In this document: piece by piece, positions 11,038-22,374 of the stretch | How the letters are laid out: the number at the start of each line of letters is the position of its first letter | Position numbering within the stretch: position 1 is the stretch's first letter | DNA from: Rachicladosporium sp. CCFEE 5018 | Taxonomy: Eukaryota > Ascomycota > Dothideomycetes > Cladosporiales > Cladosporiaceae | Direction: 5' to 3' | Length of the DNA stretch: 64,000 bases | NCBI GenBank assembly: GCA_002077045.2 | Contig: KZ111145.1 | Span: forward strand, 1,176,321-1,240,320 | The notes under the pieces: generated by a model | Database searches by the model: none | The model's input: the letters and a program-made list of their open reading frames with translations, nothing else | What the model was told of the DNA's origin: nothing | Position numbers and translations under genes: made by a program

Positions 11038-12082
11038 TTAGCTACTCATACGCCGAGCTGTCGCTGCTCTGTACGCTACTCGCACCTTACGGACATCATC
11101 GAGACATCCCTGGAAATACGTGTCCGCAGTAGCGATCTCCTCGTCAGCATCGTAAGTAGTCGAGACGTACGCGTCAGCATTGCATAGTGCTTGTAGACGT
11201 ACCGGCAGTCGTAGCACCGACACGATAGACACGTCCGCGAGAGACAACAGCGGGAGGATCGTGGAGGCCGCATTGCTGAAACTCGATGTCATGCTCGAGA
11301 TGGTCTGGTCCACGTCTCGGAGGTTGCTATAGACACGTGACCGGAAGAGCTCGATCTCAAACGCGCGAGTCCATGCGTGTAGTCTGGCGTCTGCACCAGC
11401 GCTCTGGAAGTCCTCATCTTCTGTCACTGCACTCGATGCTCCGGTAAAGAGCTTCGATTCCTGAGCTGGTGCCGATGTATGATGAGCTTCGCCCCAGGTC
11501 TCCGCATTTCGAAACGGCTTCCGACATGTGCCTTCTGATCTGGACGAACTCGGGCGACTAGGTAGCCGTGTGTTAGCCAACTGAGCTGCAGCTCGGTGCG
11601 CACTCTCCGACATGGCAGCAGCATCCTCAGTCGACTTCCTGTTCACCGACTTAGTACAATACATAGACCCAGTGTATCAGGACTCACGTGGACATTATAC
11701 TGTCGTACATCGACAGTATCTCGCTCACTATATCTAGCTGGCGGGCCATATCTGCGTTATGGAGTGTCGTTTCCTGAACGGAGTCGGTGGAGCCATCTAA
11801 GCTTGCACTGAGTGACTCCTCGATCTCGGCGAAGATCAGCACGGCCTCGGTCAAAAGTGCGACCAAGTCAACCGCAGGTATTAGCGCTGCGCGCTTCTGC
11901 GTCATTTGAGACAGCAGCGACGCCGGAAGTACACGTCGGAGTATTTTGCGGAACAAGTCGACAGCACAGTACAGTCCGCCGTGTCTCTGAAGCGGTGACC
12001 CTCGACCAAGTTCGACGAGGAACTTCGTGGAGAGCAGTATCAACCCCTGCGCTGCAGTTGAGACATTCAAGGGCCCAGTCAG
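11038..12082 (-). pseudogene. Fungal N-terminal-domain protein (HeLo/STAND-associated type) with CTG at the start position
   Basis: Two exons, 12082-11688 and 11638-11038, joined over a 49-nt intron with a TACTAAG-like branch site, give 331 codons in one frame. The protein resembles the fungal N-terminal domain found in STAND, NACHT and related proteins. The start GPLNVSTAAQGLILLSTKF is followed by PAVDLVALLTEAVLIFAEIE, and the second exon has AFEIELFRSRVY and LSLADVSIVSVLRLPVRL. These correspond to the usual FxFExxLxxSRVY and GLSLAEVSIISVxALPL blocks. Where family members begin M-x-GPL, this copy reads CTG-ACT-GGG-CCC, and no in-frame ATG lies between the upstream stop and that point. The start may be lost, the gene may use CUG, or an upstream exon may be spliced in. 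Such proteins are often linked to heterokaryon incompatibility or immunity, but no role is shown here. Confidence 0.55.
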
Positions 12083-12176
12083 GGATTCTATGTCTGCTTG
12101 AGATATTTGCACAGAGCCTTAGATAGGGCTTAGAGATAAGGATCATACAGAGCAGCACAGCCCTACTCACCTCTAC

Positions 12177-12690
12177 AGCGTAGCTGTTGAGGATGGAACC
12201 CAGGTGGACATGAGCTGATCCGCCGATGTCGATGTTTGAGTAGGTCAGATCAGGCAATTGCATGCTCGATTCGTTACGTGGCCAGGGTACAGCACGAGAT
12301 AAATCAGGCGAGCCTTCAGGCTCTGACTGGTCGCACTCCACTTCGAACTTCCTAGCCTGCGGTATGTGGAGTCCCGCCACTTCGTCAGCGAGAGGCAGCG
12401 AAACTCCAGTTTGTAGTGAATCTGCATGGCGAGGGAACGAGCCTTCGTTTCTGACCCTCGCTACCTCACGCTCGAGCAGCCCGTCGTCGACCCTATGGTC
12501 GTCCCCGATATTTCGGACTAGACGCGGGTAATTACCCCGACCGAAAGGGTTATACGTCGCATTATCCCCATCGTTATTATTGTACCACGCTTGCCGTCTC
12601 ACGGCGCGTTTGATGGCATCTATGATCGGACGGAAGTCATTGTCCTCGTGATCTATTATAGATCTGTCAATCCGACGGCACCACGTGCAA
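12177..12690 (-). other. Open minus-strand segment with an amyloid-like or linker motif
   Basis: The frame is open from about 12690 to a good donor (GTGAGT) near 12174. The composition looks like coding, with an Asp/Arg-rich start (RIDRSIIDHEDNDFRPIID) and an end reading YSNIDIGGSAHVHLGSILNS. The closing G-x-A-x-V-H-x-G pattern is like short motifs found next to STAND-type N-terminal domains in fungal proteins. There is no ATG near the start. Joining it to the downstream exon at 12082 in phase would need a different donor, so it may be the last exon of a separate decayed paralogue or an upstream exon of the same gene. Confidence 0.3.
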
Positions 12691-13948
12691 GACGTTTCTT
12701 AGTACTTACTACGACCGCAGTAGCGTTGGGGCTGGCCTCTATTGAAGCTAGGCTTCTTCTCGTAGGGACATCCGAGGTATGCACATTTGTCTAAGGCATC
12801 CAATGGATTAGTAATATCCTAGCGGCATGTTATCTTTAAGACCTTACGCCGACCGCACAGTTGTGCTACATTTCCAGCGCCGAAGGAGAAAACCCGCTGG
12901 CTGCAATTCGGTGTACTGCAAACATCTAGACATCGAATGAGAACCTTGCGAAGGACAGTCGATTTACGAGCTAAGACCAAAATACCTACGCCGGTTACAG
13001 TAGGTGCTACGAGCACAACTAGTACCGCGACAATCCCGCCAGGGACAGATCGCCATGGTCTGTACGAAGTTGTAAGATTCGATGACACAGTGATGAAGAA
13101 CAGTGGTATGGTCTGATCAGGATCGAAGACAGTGTATCTAAGAGGTACGTAGGTGCACCGCAAAGGCGTAGCGACACCAAAGCGGGAGCAGCCATGATGC
13201 CTAAGGCATCAGGCTGCAATTCGTTGAAGCCAAGGAGGTGAATCGTAACAGTAACACCTCTTTAATGCTCGATATCCGCAGCAAGCTCCAGAGCACCCGA
13301 TACATCTTGGAGCAGCTAGATGATACAGCGTAAATATACCATACCGCATGGTATTGACTTCAGAAGATGCGCCGCGCTTGAGGCTCTGAATCTGGAGCCT
13401 CAGAGTTCATGATGGAGCACTTGGCGCGACAAGGTTGCGGCCGTCCCGCAGCGGGAGAGCCCCACGCACTGTGCTGATCCCTGTCGTCCTGTTGAATGCT
13501 CCCACGTCACGAGAAGTTGTGCAGCTGATCGGAGTACTGATCTGTACCTCTTTGTCTACTACGACGTACAGCTTTCATAGCGAGTGCAGTACCTTTAGCG
13601 ACATACGGTCTATGAGCTCCACCACCAGCAGTTCTGGCCCTCGCTGTCGGACGCACCGATTGACGTTTCTCACAGCCAGAGCTACACCTTCGAAGACTGC
13701 TACATTGACGGGGACTGAAGCGCATTACTGAATTTACATACTTGCAATCTAGCCGTACGCATAGTGGCGCATACAGAGGATAGAATACGGCATACACTGT
13801 AGCAAAGGTCACGAGCCGGAACTCAAGGCAAAAGTGGGCAACGCCTTGGGCTTGCATCAGAGCACATCCGAAATCATTTCCTCGCGCACACATTGCTATG
13901 TCAGGCACAGACAAGAGAAGCGCATATCTACCTTGAGCATCTGCGATC
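12691..13948. other. Intergenic region, possible gene debris
   Basis: No confident gene. A minus-strand frame at 12822-13163 includes a hydrophobic stretch (GGIVAVLVVLVAPTVTGVGI) preceded by Ser/Thr-rich sequence, like the end of a fungal single-pass protein. It has no convincing start or partner exon. The right end holds the promoter of the DnaJ gene. Confidence 0.35.
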
Positions 13949-16900
13949 ATGCCGAAGGCTTACGATGTCAAGCATAACTACTGTGAGCCAATCTGCCAGT
14001 TCATACGGCGTCCACGTGCTGACACCTCCCCGCAGATGCCGACCTCGAGCTCGCACCGACCGCCACACTTGACGAGGTGAAGAAGCAGTACCGCAAGCTC
14101 GCGCTATCATACCATCCAGATCGCAATCCTGGCAAGGTGGAAGAATGCATTCCGAAGTTTCAAGCCATACAGGCTGCGCATGAGATTCTTGGAGATGCAG
14201 TGCAGAAGACCAAGTATGACACAGACAGGCGGAAAGTCAGCTTGTACCCGGGACTTAGCACAAATGCTACAGGCGGTGGCGCACCACGAGGCAACCCGTA
14301 CGCAGCCACATCTGCATACCCACCTCCTCCGAGGAGGACACAGCCAAATCCTCCAAGTCCATATCCCAGTACGCGTCCGCAGCCGAGCGCTGGCAGATCT
14401 GCTGGGGCTGACCGATTCTCGAGCTTCTCGACGCGACCGGCACCTACTGCAAAGCAGGCAGATACAGATGGTGGACGAGCCAACGCCTTCAGGGCTTGGC
14501 AAAACATGAACAATGCGCAACAACAATCTTCGTCCGCACCGGGCGTTCCACCTCGAGAATCGCAGCAGAAGCGTCCAGTGCCAGAGCGACCAATGCCGCC
14601 CCCACGACAAGATACGGCATTCCCAGGAAGCTTCGCCCAAGCAAAAGGGCCACCTACTCCACCTGCAAGACCTACGCATGGCGACCGAGCTGAAGATCGT
14701 CGCTCAGCATGGGCTGCATTCCAGAAAGCGGAGCCGAGCACGCCAGGTGTATCTCGAAGTGCGACCACGAGGGCGTCGAAGAAGGCAGGCTTCGACCCTA
14801 ACGCGCCCGGTTCTGACGAGAGAGCCGCGCCTAACAGCTCACACTATGCACACCGTCATCGATCAGCAGACTTCGGTCGTCCTACACAAGTCCCTCCTCC
14901 TCCACCAGGTCCACCTCCATCAGGACCCACATCTCCGACATCTCCTCACGCACAGCGCCCGTTCGCAGATCCTTTGAGACCGTTTAGGAGTATGACCATG
15001 GACGAGGATGTGCCTTATGCAGAAGCTAAACGCGAGCGCACGCCATACTCGTCATTCATTGGTGAGAAGACTGACTTCTCTGGCGACATGCGTCGCTCTT
15101 ACAGCACGCGCGATGCGACGAAGTTAGCTGCAGATGATAACGACCCTCGAGCTCGTAGTAGCAGCCCCCCCAGGCCATCGACTACCGGCCAGCCGAATAA
15201 AGGACCATCTAAGCCACACTTCAGTGTCGGCAGCAACACGTCAAGCGAAGTCAGCTCGGATGAAGGCGCAGCGTCGTCTTCTGCACAAGAGACAAATGAC
15301 TCGGTACCACATAGAGATCGCCCGAAGAGGGTACCCACATCACCCAGTAGACGCTTCAATGGCGCTTCTAATGCGGCATCATCGCCGCTGAACGGACCCG
15401 GACCTGGAAGCTCAGGCGCGCCGCCGCAAAAGAGCGCCTCTAACATGTACGTTGATGACGATTTCCTATCTCATACTTCTTCTGCGCGCTCTCAGTTCAG
15501 CTCGCGTGATTGGGTCCGATACATGTATGGCTCTGCTTCAACATGCGGAGCCGAGAAACGCAAGAGCTCTGTGCCACCATGGGCAGTACCGTCGAACGTC
15601 TCGCCAACATCACGCCTATCAGCTGGCAATCCGAAAGAGTTGTTAGTGAAGCCTTCGCATGAAGATCTGCTAGGCCTCCTGGCCAATGATCCGCTGCTAC
15701 GCACGGCCAGCGTTACTGAGCTGCGAGGGTATCATTTCCTGCGCGACAAGTTGCGAGTAGCATACGGAGCTCTGCCTGACATCCTGGACTTCGACGCGTT
15801 CCAGAAGCTCGTATCAGCTGCGCAAGCCGGCCGCCTGACTGACAACACCGCTATTGATGATGCGATGCAAAAGATTCTTCCTTCGCTTACCCCTGCAGAT
15901 ACTGTAAAGATAGCACAATATGCTGATGATGCCTTTTCGCGGTGTAGATTTTCGTTCCCCGTCGATCACGCTACTTTCCAGCCAACGACCAATGGCAAGA
16001 GCCGAAGTGAGGAGAACATCAACACGAAGTTCTCGTCGGAAGGATGGGATGGGACGTTCTCGGGCACTGCAGACTACTTTGCAGCACCTCGGGGAACGGG
16101 CTCGAGGAAGGGATCACCACTTAGTAGGAATGGTCAGAAGCCGAGCACGCGGGCTGCGACTACACAGTATCCGAGTTCGCCGGGTGTTGCGAGCAGCACT
16201 ACGATGCCGCCGCCGCCACGACCTGCGGCGTCTGCGGCAGACGCGCCTAGGTCTGAGAATGGTGGCTTTAACGGTGAGGTGAAGTTCAGTGCCGAGGAAT
16301 GGCAGAAGACCTTTAGTGACTCTTCCTGGACTTGGCCTCCGCCACGCCCGAAGCCACAGACAGGTGCGCCTGATGCGTCTTCACAAGCCAAGCGTCCAAA
16401 CCGAAAGGCGAGTCGAGGTAATGCCAGAGGTGGCTCCGCAACAAACGGCGCAAAGCACCCTCAAAGCACGAGCGAGACCAATAACGGCAGTGCGAATGGC
16501 AGTGATGCCACAGAGCCCGCGCCAGTCCATATGGAGGAGCCAGAGCCGATGGACATCGACAACGATAACTCACCTACTACTGTAGCACCTACAACAGCGT
16601 CGCACACTCGCGAGCCACGTCTTGTCTCCGTCCCAGTTCCAGCGTGGCGAGAGGCAGCTCGTGGAGCTCATGCAAATGGTCATCGCCGAAACGTCTCGTC
16701 TGGCAGCCACAACCCGCCACTCAAGACTTCTCTCGACGACCTCGCGCACGTCGCCCCCTTCAATACATCTGCCTTCAACACACCGCTCACAGACCTCAAT
16801 CACCTCGCCGCCAGCCTTCCATTCCCATCACAAGCTTCAATCACTCTGCCAACGAATCCGCAGAACCCACAATCACTCAAGACGCCCGTCGTGCCCATGC

Positions 16901-17262
16901 CACCGAAAGCCCCTACCCGCCTTAGTAAAGCAACATGGCACCAGTACTCCGCCAACTTCGCAGTCTACCTCCGCGCCTGGCATTCCTTCAACAACGCCAT
17001 GCTCTCGCACTTCGCTGCTCGCGAGTCCCAGAACCAAGCTCGAATGAAAGGCGGCATGGCTTGGCTGGAGGCGAGTGGCGATACAGTTGGTGGAGGCGCG
17101 GGGGGCTGGGGCGAATTTTCGAAGGGCGTCAGGGAGGATCGTGTCGTGAGGGAGGTGTGGAATGTGGGCGTTGAGAGGTTTGGCGAGGCGGTGGGTGGGT
17201 TTGAGGAGTGTAGGGAGAAGGTGAGGAAGATTGGAGGCCTGGGGATGTTGGCTGAGAGGTGA
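13949..17262 (+). CDS. DnaJ (Hsp40) domain protein, large fungal type
   Basis: Exon 1 is only 34 nt (13949-13982) and joins over a 53-nt intron to 14036-17262, giving about 1086 residues. The splice restores KHNYYADLELAPTATLDEVKKQ, the first helices of a J domain. The HPD tripeptide that stimulates Hsp70 ATPase sits at about residues 36-38 (SYHPDRNPGK). A very long Ser/Pro/Gly-rich disordered middle follows. Two short repeats, KFSSEGWDGTFSG near residue 670 and KFSAEEWQKTFSD near 750, look like a repeated docking motif of this fungal family. The C-terminal 120 residues (from about LSKATWHQYSANFAVYL) form a helical domain. J proteins of this type act as Hsp70 co-chaperones; the compartment is uncertain and no signal peptide is present. 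Confidence 0.85.
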
Positions 17263-17491
17263 GGATCTCCGCATATGATAGAGGTGGCAAGGATCTGCCA
17301 TCCGTAATGGGAAACGAGATGGCTAAGCAAAAGTGCGCGCGCGGAGGTTGTGCTGTCCCTGCAGGGAGTTGCTTAATGTAGCGCGGGTTTGCATTGGGAA
17401 GCAAGGCGTTAGTTGAAAGTTCCGGCATAGATACCACTCAGCATGTTGGCTCCGGAAGATAGTCAACAAGTATAGACTACATCACAATACC

Positions 17492-19483
17492 TCAATCTCC
17501 AAACCCCTCGAACCCAGCATCCCCTTCACTCTGTTCCGCTCGCATAGTCCTCTCCCTCACAGCTCTGATCATCTCCTGCAACTCCATCTCCTCCACCCTC
17601 TCTGTTTCAGTCATCTTACCGCTCCTCTCCTTCCCTCGCCGGACTTCGTTCTTCTCCCTCCTGCCCTCCCGTAGAGCTTTAGCGTCCTTCTTCGCGCTCC
17701 AAGCCCGCTCGCCTCTCCGCCTCAGATCCGCAGCCGCACCACCATGTTTCCCTGCACTACTGTGCTCCCCACTAGCATACGAAGCATTGAGAGCAAGACG
17801 CTTAGCCTCTTTAGCCGGATTCGCATAAGCTAGAGCCTCAAGATCGAATCCCTCCGACATCTCTAGCCCTAACGTCCGATCCTTCACCGCCTCTGGCAAG
17901 TTCCGTTTCAGTTCTGGCATTTTCGGCCACCTCAGCAATCCCCAAGCCTTCCCCACATCCGCCCAGTCGATCTTCTTGATGCTGAAGAAGTCCGCGGGTA
18001 GAGTCTTGCTGTAAGCTTGCACCCAGCTGACGAAAGCTTTCTGTGCGCGATCGTAGAGTTCACGCTTCCGCATCACAGCTTCGCGGATCTTGGAGGTCAT
18101 TGCTTCGGCTTCGCCATCTGAGATCGTGATGCTAGGGGCGTAAGGTTCGAGCTTCGTGCCTTGCACATCGAGGTACTTCATGTAGTCCTCCGCGTTGCTT
18201 TCATCGAAGATCGTGATGGCCATGCCGCGCTTGCCTGCTCGACCAGAGCGCCCGCAGCGGTGGATGAAGTCTTTCGGCTGGCTGGGAAGGTCGAGTTGCA
18301 CCACAAGATCGACGTCTGAGATATCTATGCCGCGTGCTAGTACGTCTGTCGTGAGTAGAATGGCGGGTTCGGAGGCGTCGCGAAAGCGTTGGAGGTTCTT
18401 GGCACGGATGTCGGCTTTGTGGTCGCCGTGCATTGGGTAGACTGAGACGTTCAGCAGGGAGGGCAGGATGCGGTCCCAGTAATCTACACCTGCCCGGGTC
18501 GAGACGTAGACGATTGCTTTCTGAGCGCCGGATTGCTCGAGTATGCGTTTCAGTGTTGGGAGCTTGTGGCTGGCCTTGCAGGTTACGTAGCAGAGGCGAA
18601 GGCTCTCTGGTGTGCGTTTGTCGAGTGCGCCTGACTTACTTCGCACCTTAGCACTGATTTTGAATGGGTAGCGCATGCCTACCCGTACAAGTTCGTTGAC
18701 GGCTTCTGACACGGATGCGCTGAACAGGCCTGTGCGACGCTCTTTCGGCACCATGTCGAGAATTTGTTGGAGATCGGCTTGGAAATTGGGATCTAGCAAT
18801 CGATCTGCTTCGTCTAGTACCAGTAGATCGAACCAGTGACGTTTTAGCTGCACTCGACTCGACTGTAGCACTTCCATTAGTCGCTTCGGGGTCGCGATGA
18901 GAACGTTCGGGTTCAGATCGGAGAAGGCTGCCAGATCCTCTTGTAGCTTCATTCGCCCGCCGATCAGTAGCTGAGGAATGACATATGGTCCTGATGGAAG
19001 TGGTGGAGGAGGCTCGGCGTCTTCGTCGTCACTCATGAGAGCATCTGCGGAATTGCCCTGCTTGGTTCTCAAGTACGCTGCTGAAGGCTGATGGAAGTCC
19101 AGTAACGCTCTCATAACATCGTAGATCTGTGATGCCAGTTCTTTGGTCGGTGCGACGACTATGGATCGAATGTAGCCTTTCTTGTTCGGTTCTTCGAGTC
19201 GCAGTAGACGCTCGACTATGGGGATCAGAAAGCTGAGAGTCTTGCCACTTCCAGTCACTGCCTATGCGAACGATCAGGACTGACTTCTCACAAGCAAACC
19301 GCTCCCACTCACTTCAACTACTAGATCCTTGTTGCCCATGAGGAGAGGTATGGCCATCGCCTGCACAGGCGTCGTCCGCGCAAAGCCGCTACTTTTCGCA
19401 AAGTCCAGGATCCACATTGACAACTCGGGCGTGAGAGCCTCGAAGGATTTGGGCTGCTTCTTGACGGCATCATCGGTGGCCAT
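17492..19483 (-). CDS. SPB4: ATP-dependent rRNA helicase SPB4
   Basis: Two exons, 19483-19313 and 19261-17492, give about 646 residues, normal for Spb4. The 51-nt intron rejoins DLVVE to AVTGSGKT. DEAD-box motifs appear in order: TPVQAMAIP (Q motif), AVTGSGKT near 58-64 (motif I), APTKELA, ATPKRLM, VLDEADRLL near 205 (motif II), SAS in place of SAT (motif III), VLARGIDI and HRCGRSGRAGKRG (motifs V and VI). The C-terminal domain and Lys/Arg/Glu-rich tail are typical of Spb4, which acts in the nucleolus in 27S pre-rRNA processing for the 60S subunit. An acidic insert (SDDEDAEPPPP) lies between motifs I and II. The gene is divergent from the OPT transporter with 283 bases between starts. Confidence 0.92.
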
Positions 19484-19766
19484 GTTGGCGTGTGTGGCAC
19501 AATGTAAGATACGATAATAGCCACGGTCGATGCTCGTACAAAGCACGAGGCCGTTGCAAAAGATCGAAGCTGGGCTTTACTCCAGATAAGGCACGTCCCG
19601 CATCGGACCGCACCGCCTTTTTGGAAGCTTGCAACACTCGGCATTGGGAAGGTCGCGAATCACGTCATCCAATCAGAGATATGACAATCAGCAACAGCGA
19701 TGTAGATCAAACCTTCGCTCTGCCGCCCTCATTGCTGGCAGATAACCCCAGGTCACCGCCGCGACC
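19484..19766. promoter_or_regulatory. Divergent promoter region SPB4 / OPT transporter
   Basis: The 283 bases between two start codons facing away from each other must contain both promoters and leaders. I see no certain TATA box or factor site. Confidence 0.5.
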
Positions 19767-21199
19767 ATGTCGCCCGACCGAGGATCGCCCCGCCGCAGTT
19801 CCACCACCTCCCACGTGTCCGAGTCGGATGAGCCCTCACGTGGAACATCTCACGAGGCGCTGGACTCCGAGCCATCAGAATGCTTCCTCGCAGCTCGCTC
19901 GTCGCAGCCTCAGTTTACCTTCCGCTCTCTGCTGCTCGGTCTGATTATAGGTGTTCTGATAGCGTTCAGCAACACCTACTTCGGTCTCCAAACAGGATGG
20001 ATTTCTGGGATGGCCATGCCGAGTGCGTTGATTGGGTTCGCATACTTCAAGGGTTTGCGTGCACTGATGAGCGGGCTTGGGGAGGGGTTCGCAAGGCTAG
20101 GCTGGGGAGAGGGCTTCAGTGAGGTGGAGAATGTGCTCGTGCAGACAGTGGCAGGGAGTGTGGGGACCATGCCCTTGGGATGCGGTTTCGTTGGGGTAAT
20201 CCCGGCGCTTGAGTACTTGCTCAAGCCCGGGGAGACGCCGAGGGAGATGGTGGCAGATCCGGGTGTGATCAACGCATTGGCCGTGGGCGACAAGACGGGC
20301 GGCTTTCAACTGCCGCTAAGCAAGCTTGTGCTGTGGGCGTTGGGAATCTGCTTCTTCGGAGTGGTGTCTGCGGTGCCGTTAAGGAAGGAGGTGATCGTGA
20401 GAGAGAAACTGAAGTTTCCGTCTGGTACGGCGACAGCTTTGATGATCAGTGTGCTGCATGGCGGAGAGAAGGGCGAAGAGAAGAAAGATGCCGATCGTGA
20501 GGCGGAGGAGGAAGAGGGCAGGGCCCTCATCGACGAAAGTAATGGCGAGAATGGCTCAACAAATGCTCACGAGCAGGCGATGAAGCAGGACTGGAAACGA
20601 CAGATACGACTATTGACGACTTCTTTTGGCGTCAGCGGTGCATATACCGTAATCTCTTATTTCATCCCACAACTTCACGCCTTGCCGATCTTCGGCACAT
20701 ATCTCTCCAACAAGTGGCTCTGGGAGCTTAATCCATCGCCAGCTTATGTTGGGCAAGGCATTATCATGGGTCCGGCCACAACTATACACATGCTGCTAGG
20801 AGCCATTCTAGGCTGGGGAGTCCTTTCACCCCTGGCGAAGCATCAAGGCTGGGCAAGCGGCGATGTGGGAGACTGGAATACTGGCTCGAAGGGTTGGATC
20901 GTCTGGATTAGTTTGGCCATCATGCTGGCAGACGCAATCGTGAGTCTGGGCTGGCTGGTTTTACGCCCATCTATCTGGTACAGTCGCCGTTACGGACCTC
21001 AGATCTTCTGTGGCGTCCGCGAGCACGGCCTTAAGGACTACCTTCTCAACCTCAGCAATCCTAAGATGTGCGGCTACAGTCCCGTAAACCTCTCGGACAA
21101 TCCACGAACGGCATCGAAACAAGTCAGGAGTGACACTCCGCCAGAAGTCGAAGAGCACGACGCTCCGCCCGAGCACCTCATCGGCGTCAAGACTACTAT
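19767..21199 (+). CDS. Oligopeptide transporter (OPT) family protein, C-terminus lost in gap
   Basis: An intronless frame of about 477 codons to the gap. After a Ser-rich cytosolic start, the family block FSNTYFGLQTGWISGMAMPS appears near residue 70, then NVLVQTVAGSVGTMPLGCGF near 125 and the KFPSGTATA segment near 220. These are typical of the OPT superfamily, in the branch that includes the uncharacterised yeast YGL114W rather than the classical OPT1 peptide transporters. A charged cytosolic loop follows (EEKKDADREAEEEEGRA). About 250 residues are missing in the gap compared with the usual length of about 725. Substrate unknown: peptides or metal chelates are known for relatives. Confidence 0.85.
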
Positions 21200-21299
21200 N
21201 NNNNNNNNNNNNNNNNNNNNNNNNNNNNNNNNNNNNNNNNNNNNNNNNNNNNNNNNNNNNNNNNNNNNNNNNNNNNNNNNNNNNNNNNNNNNNNNNNNN
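21200..21299. other. Assembly gap 2 (100 N)
   Basis: One hundred Ns separate the OPT transporter (plus strand) from a DHA1 transporter (minus strand). Both genes lose their 3' ends here, so they are convergent and more than 1 kb of coding sequence is probably missing. Confidence 0.99.
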
Positions 21300-22374
21300 T
21301 TCTGTAGGCGTACGTAGATGTGATCCACGAACAAGTTGCAGACGACGAGGCCGCTGGCAGATCCGACGCTGAAGCTCATGAATGCGGTGCCGACTAGAGA
21401 CGGCGAGAAATGATACTGCCTCTGCAATATTTCCGGCAAAGTTGTCGACATTATATAGAAGAAGGTAAAGGCGACGGACCCAAAAATCGAAAGCACCTTG
21501 AGAATAGACGAGCTCCAGAAGACGCTAGCGGGCCGGGTCATCGATGTCCATACTGCGACTTCGGTACGGCTCAACGTGCGAACGAGTGAGAGGTCCTCAG
21601 TGTCTGACTTGCACTGCCTGGATTGCTTTTGCAGGATCACAACCTTATAGGTCTCGCGCAGCAATGTGATAATTAAGACCTCTGCGATGACGGCCAGGAT
21701 TAAGCTCATGTACATGATCCAGCGCCAGCCGACCTTCTGAGCTAGCGTGCCGGCAATAGCAGGTCCGACAGCGCCTCCGATTAGCGGTGCAAGCATGGTA
21801 GCTGACATAGCGGTGCCTCTGTGCTCTGGAGGAAACATGTCGCCGATAATTGCTGGATTGAGGACGTTCGTAGCGACAGCGCAGCCAGTGAGGAATCGTG
21901 AGAAGACCAGCACATTGACGCTCTGACTGAGCGCACTGACAACGATGCCGACTATGAATAGGACGTTCGCTGTATTGAGCACAGGGTATCGGCCGTAGAT
22001 CTCTGACAGAGGTGCGATGAGCAAAGGTCCTGCTGCTTCGCCTAGCTCCCAGATCGTTACAAGCAGTACGGATGCTGATCGACTCCCTTCTCCATGATTC
22101 AGGTCTGCAATCATCTCACTAGCCACAGGTACAACCGAGATACAGGTGAAGGTGCTATTGGACGTTAGCTTCTGCTGTGTGGCACAAACTGGCGAGCAAC
22201 TCACACAGTGAACGCCATGAACGCCAAAAGCATCACCAATCCTCGCCTGTACGCCAAAGACCAATTCTCCGGCAATGCATCGTTCTTCTTGGGCTCAACT
22301 TGGTCAATTGATTCGTCAGACTCTGACCCGTAGCCATTGGCCTGCAGCAAGGGCTCCCGCTCATCGACAGCCAT
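21300..22374 (-). CDS. MFS DHA1-type drug:H+ antiporter, C-terminus lost in gap
   Basis: Exon 1 (22374-22205) and exon 2 (22154-21300) are split by a 50-nt intron; splicing gives AFTVTFTCISVVPVA, the family consensus at TM1. Other landmarks are the SLAYRRG segment before TM1, WELGEAAGPLLIAPLSEIYGR (motif A region), FLTGCAVATNVLNPAIIGDM and the antiporter motif C-like LAPLIGGAVGPAIAGTLA. After the central loop (RTLSRTEVAVWTSMTRPA) the second half begins and is cut at the gap. The N-terminus has an acidic di-leucine-like EREPLL signal, seen in vacuolar or endosomal sorting. Export of drugs or metabolites is inferred from the family. Confidence 0.85.

Noticed and set aside
12822..13163. Minus-strand frame with one transmembrane-like stretch
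   Set aside because: No ATG-linked start, no partner exon and no recognisable domain; kept only as possible debris.
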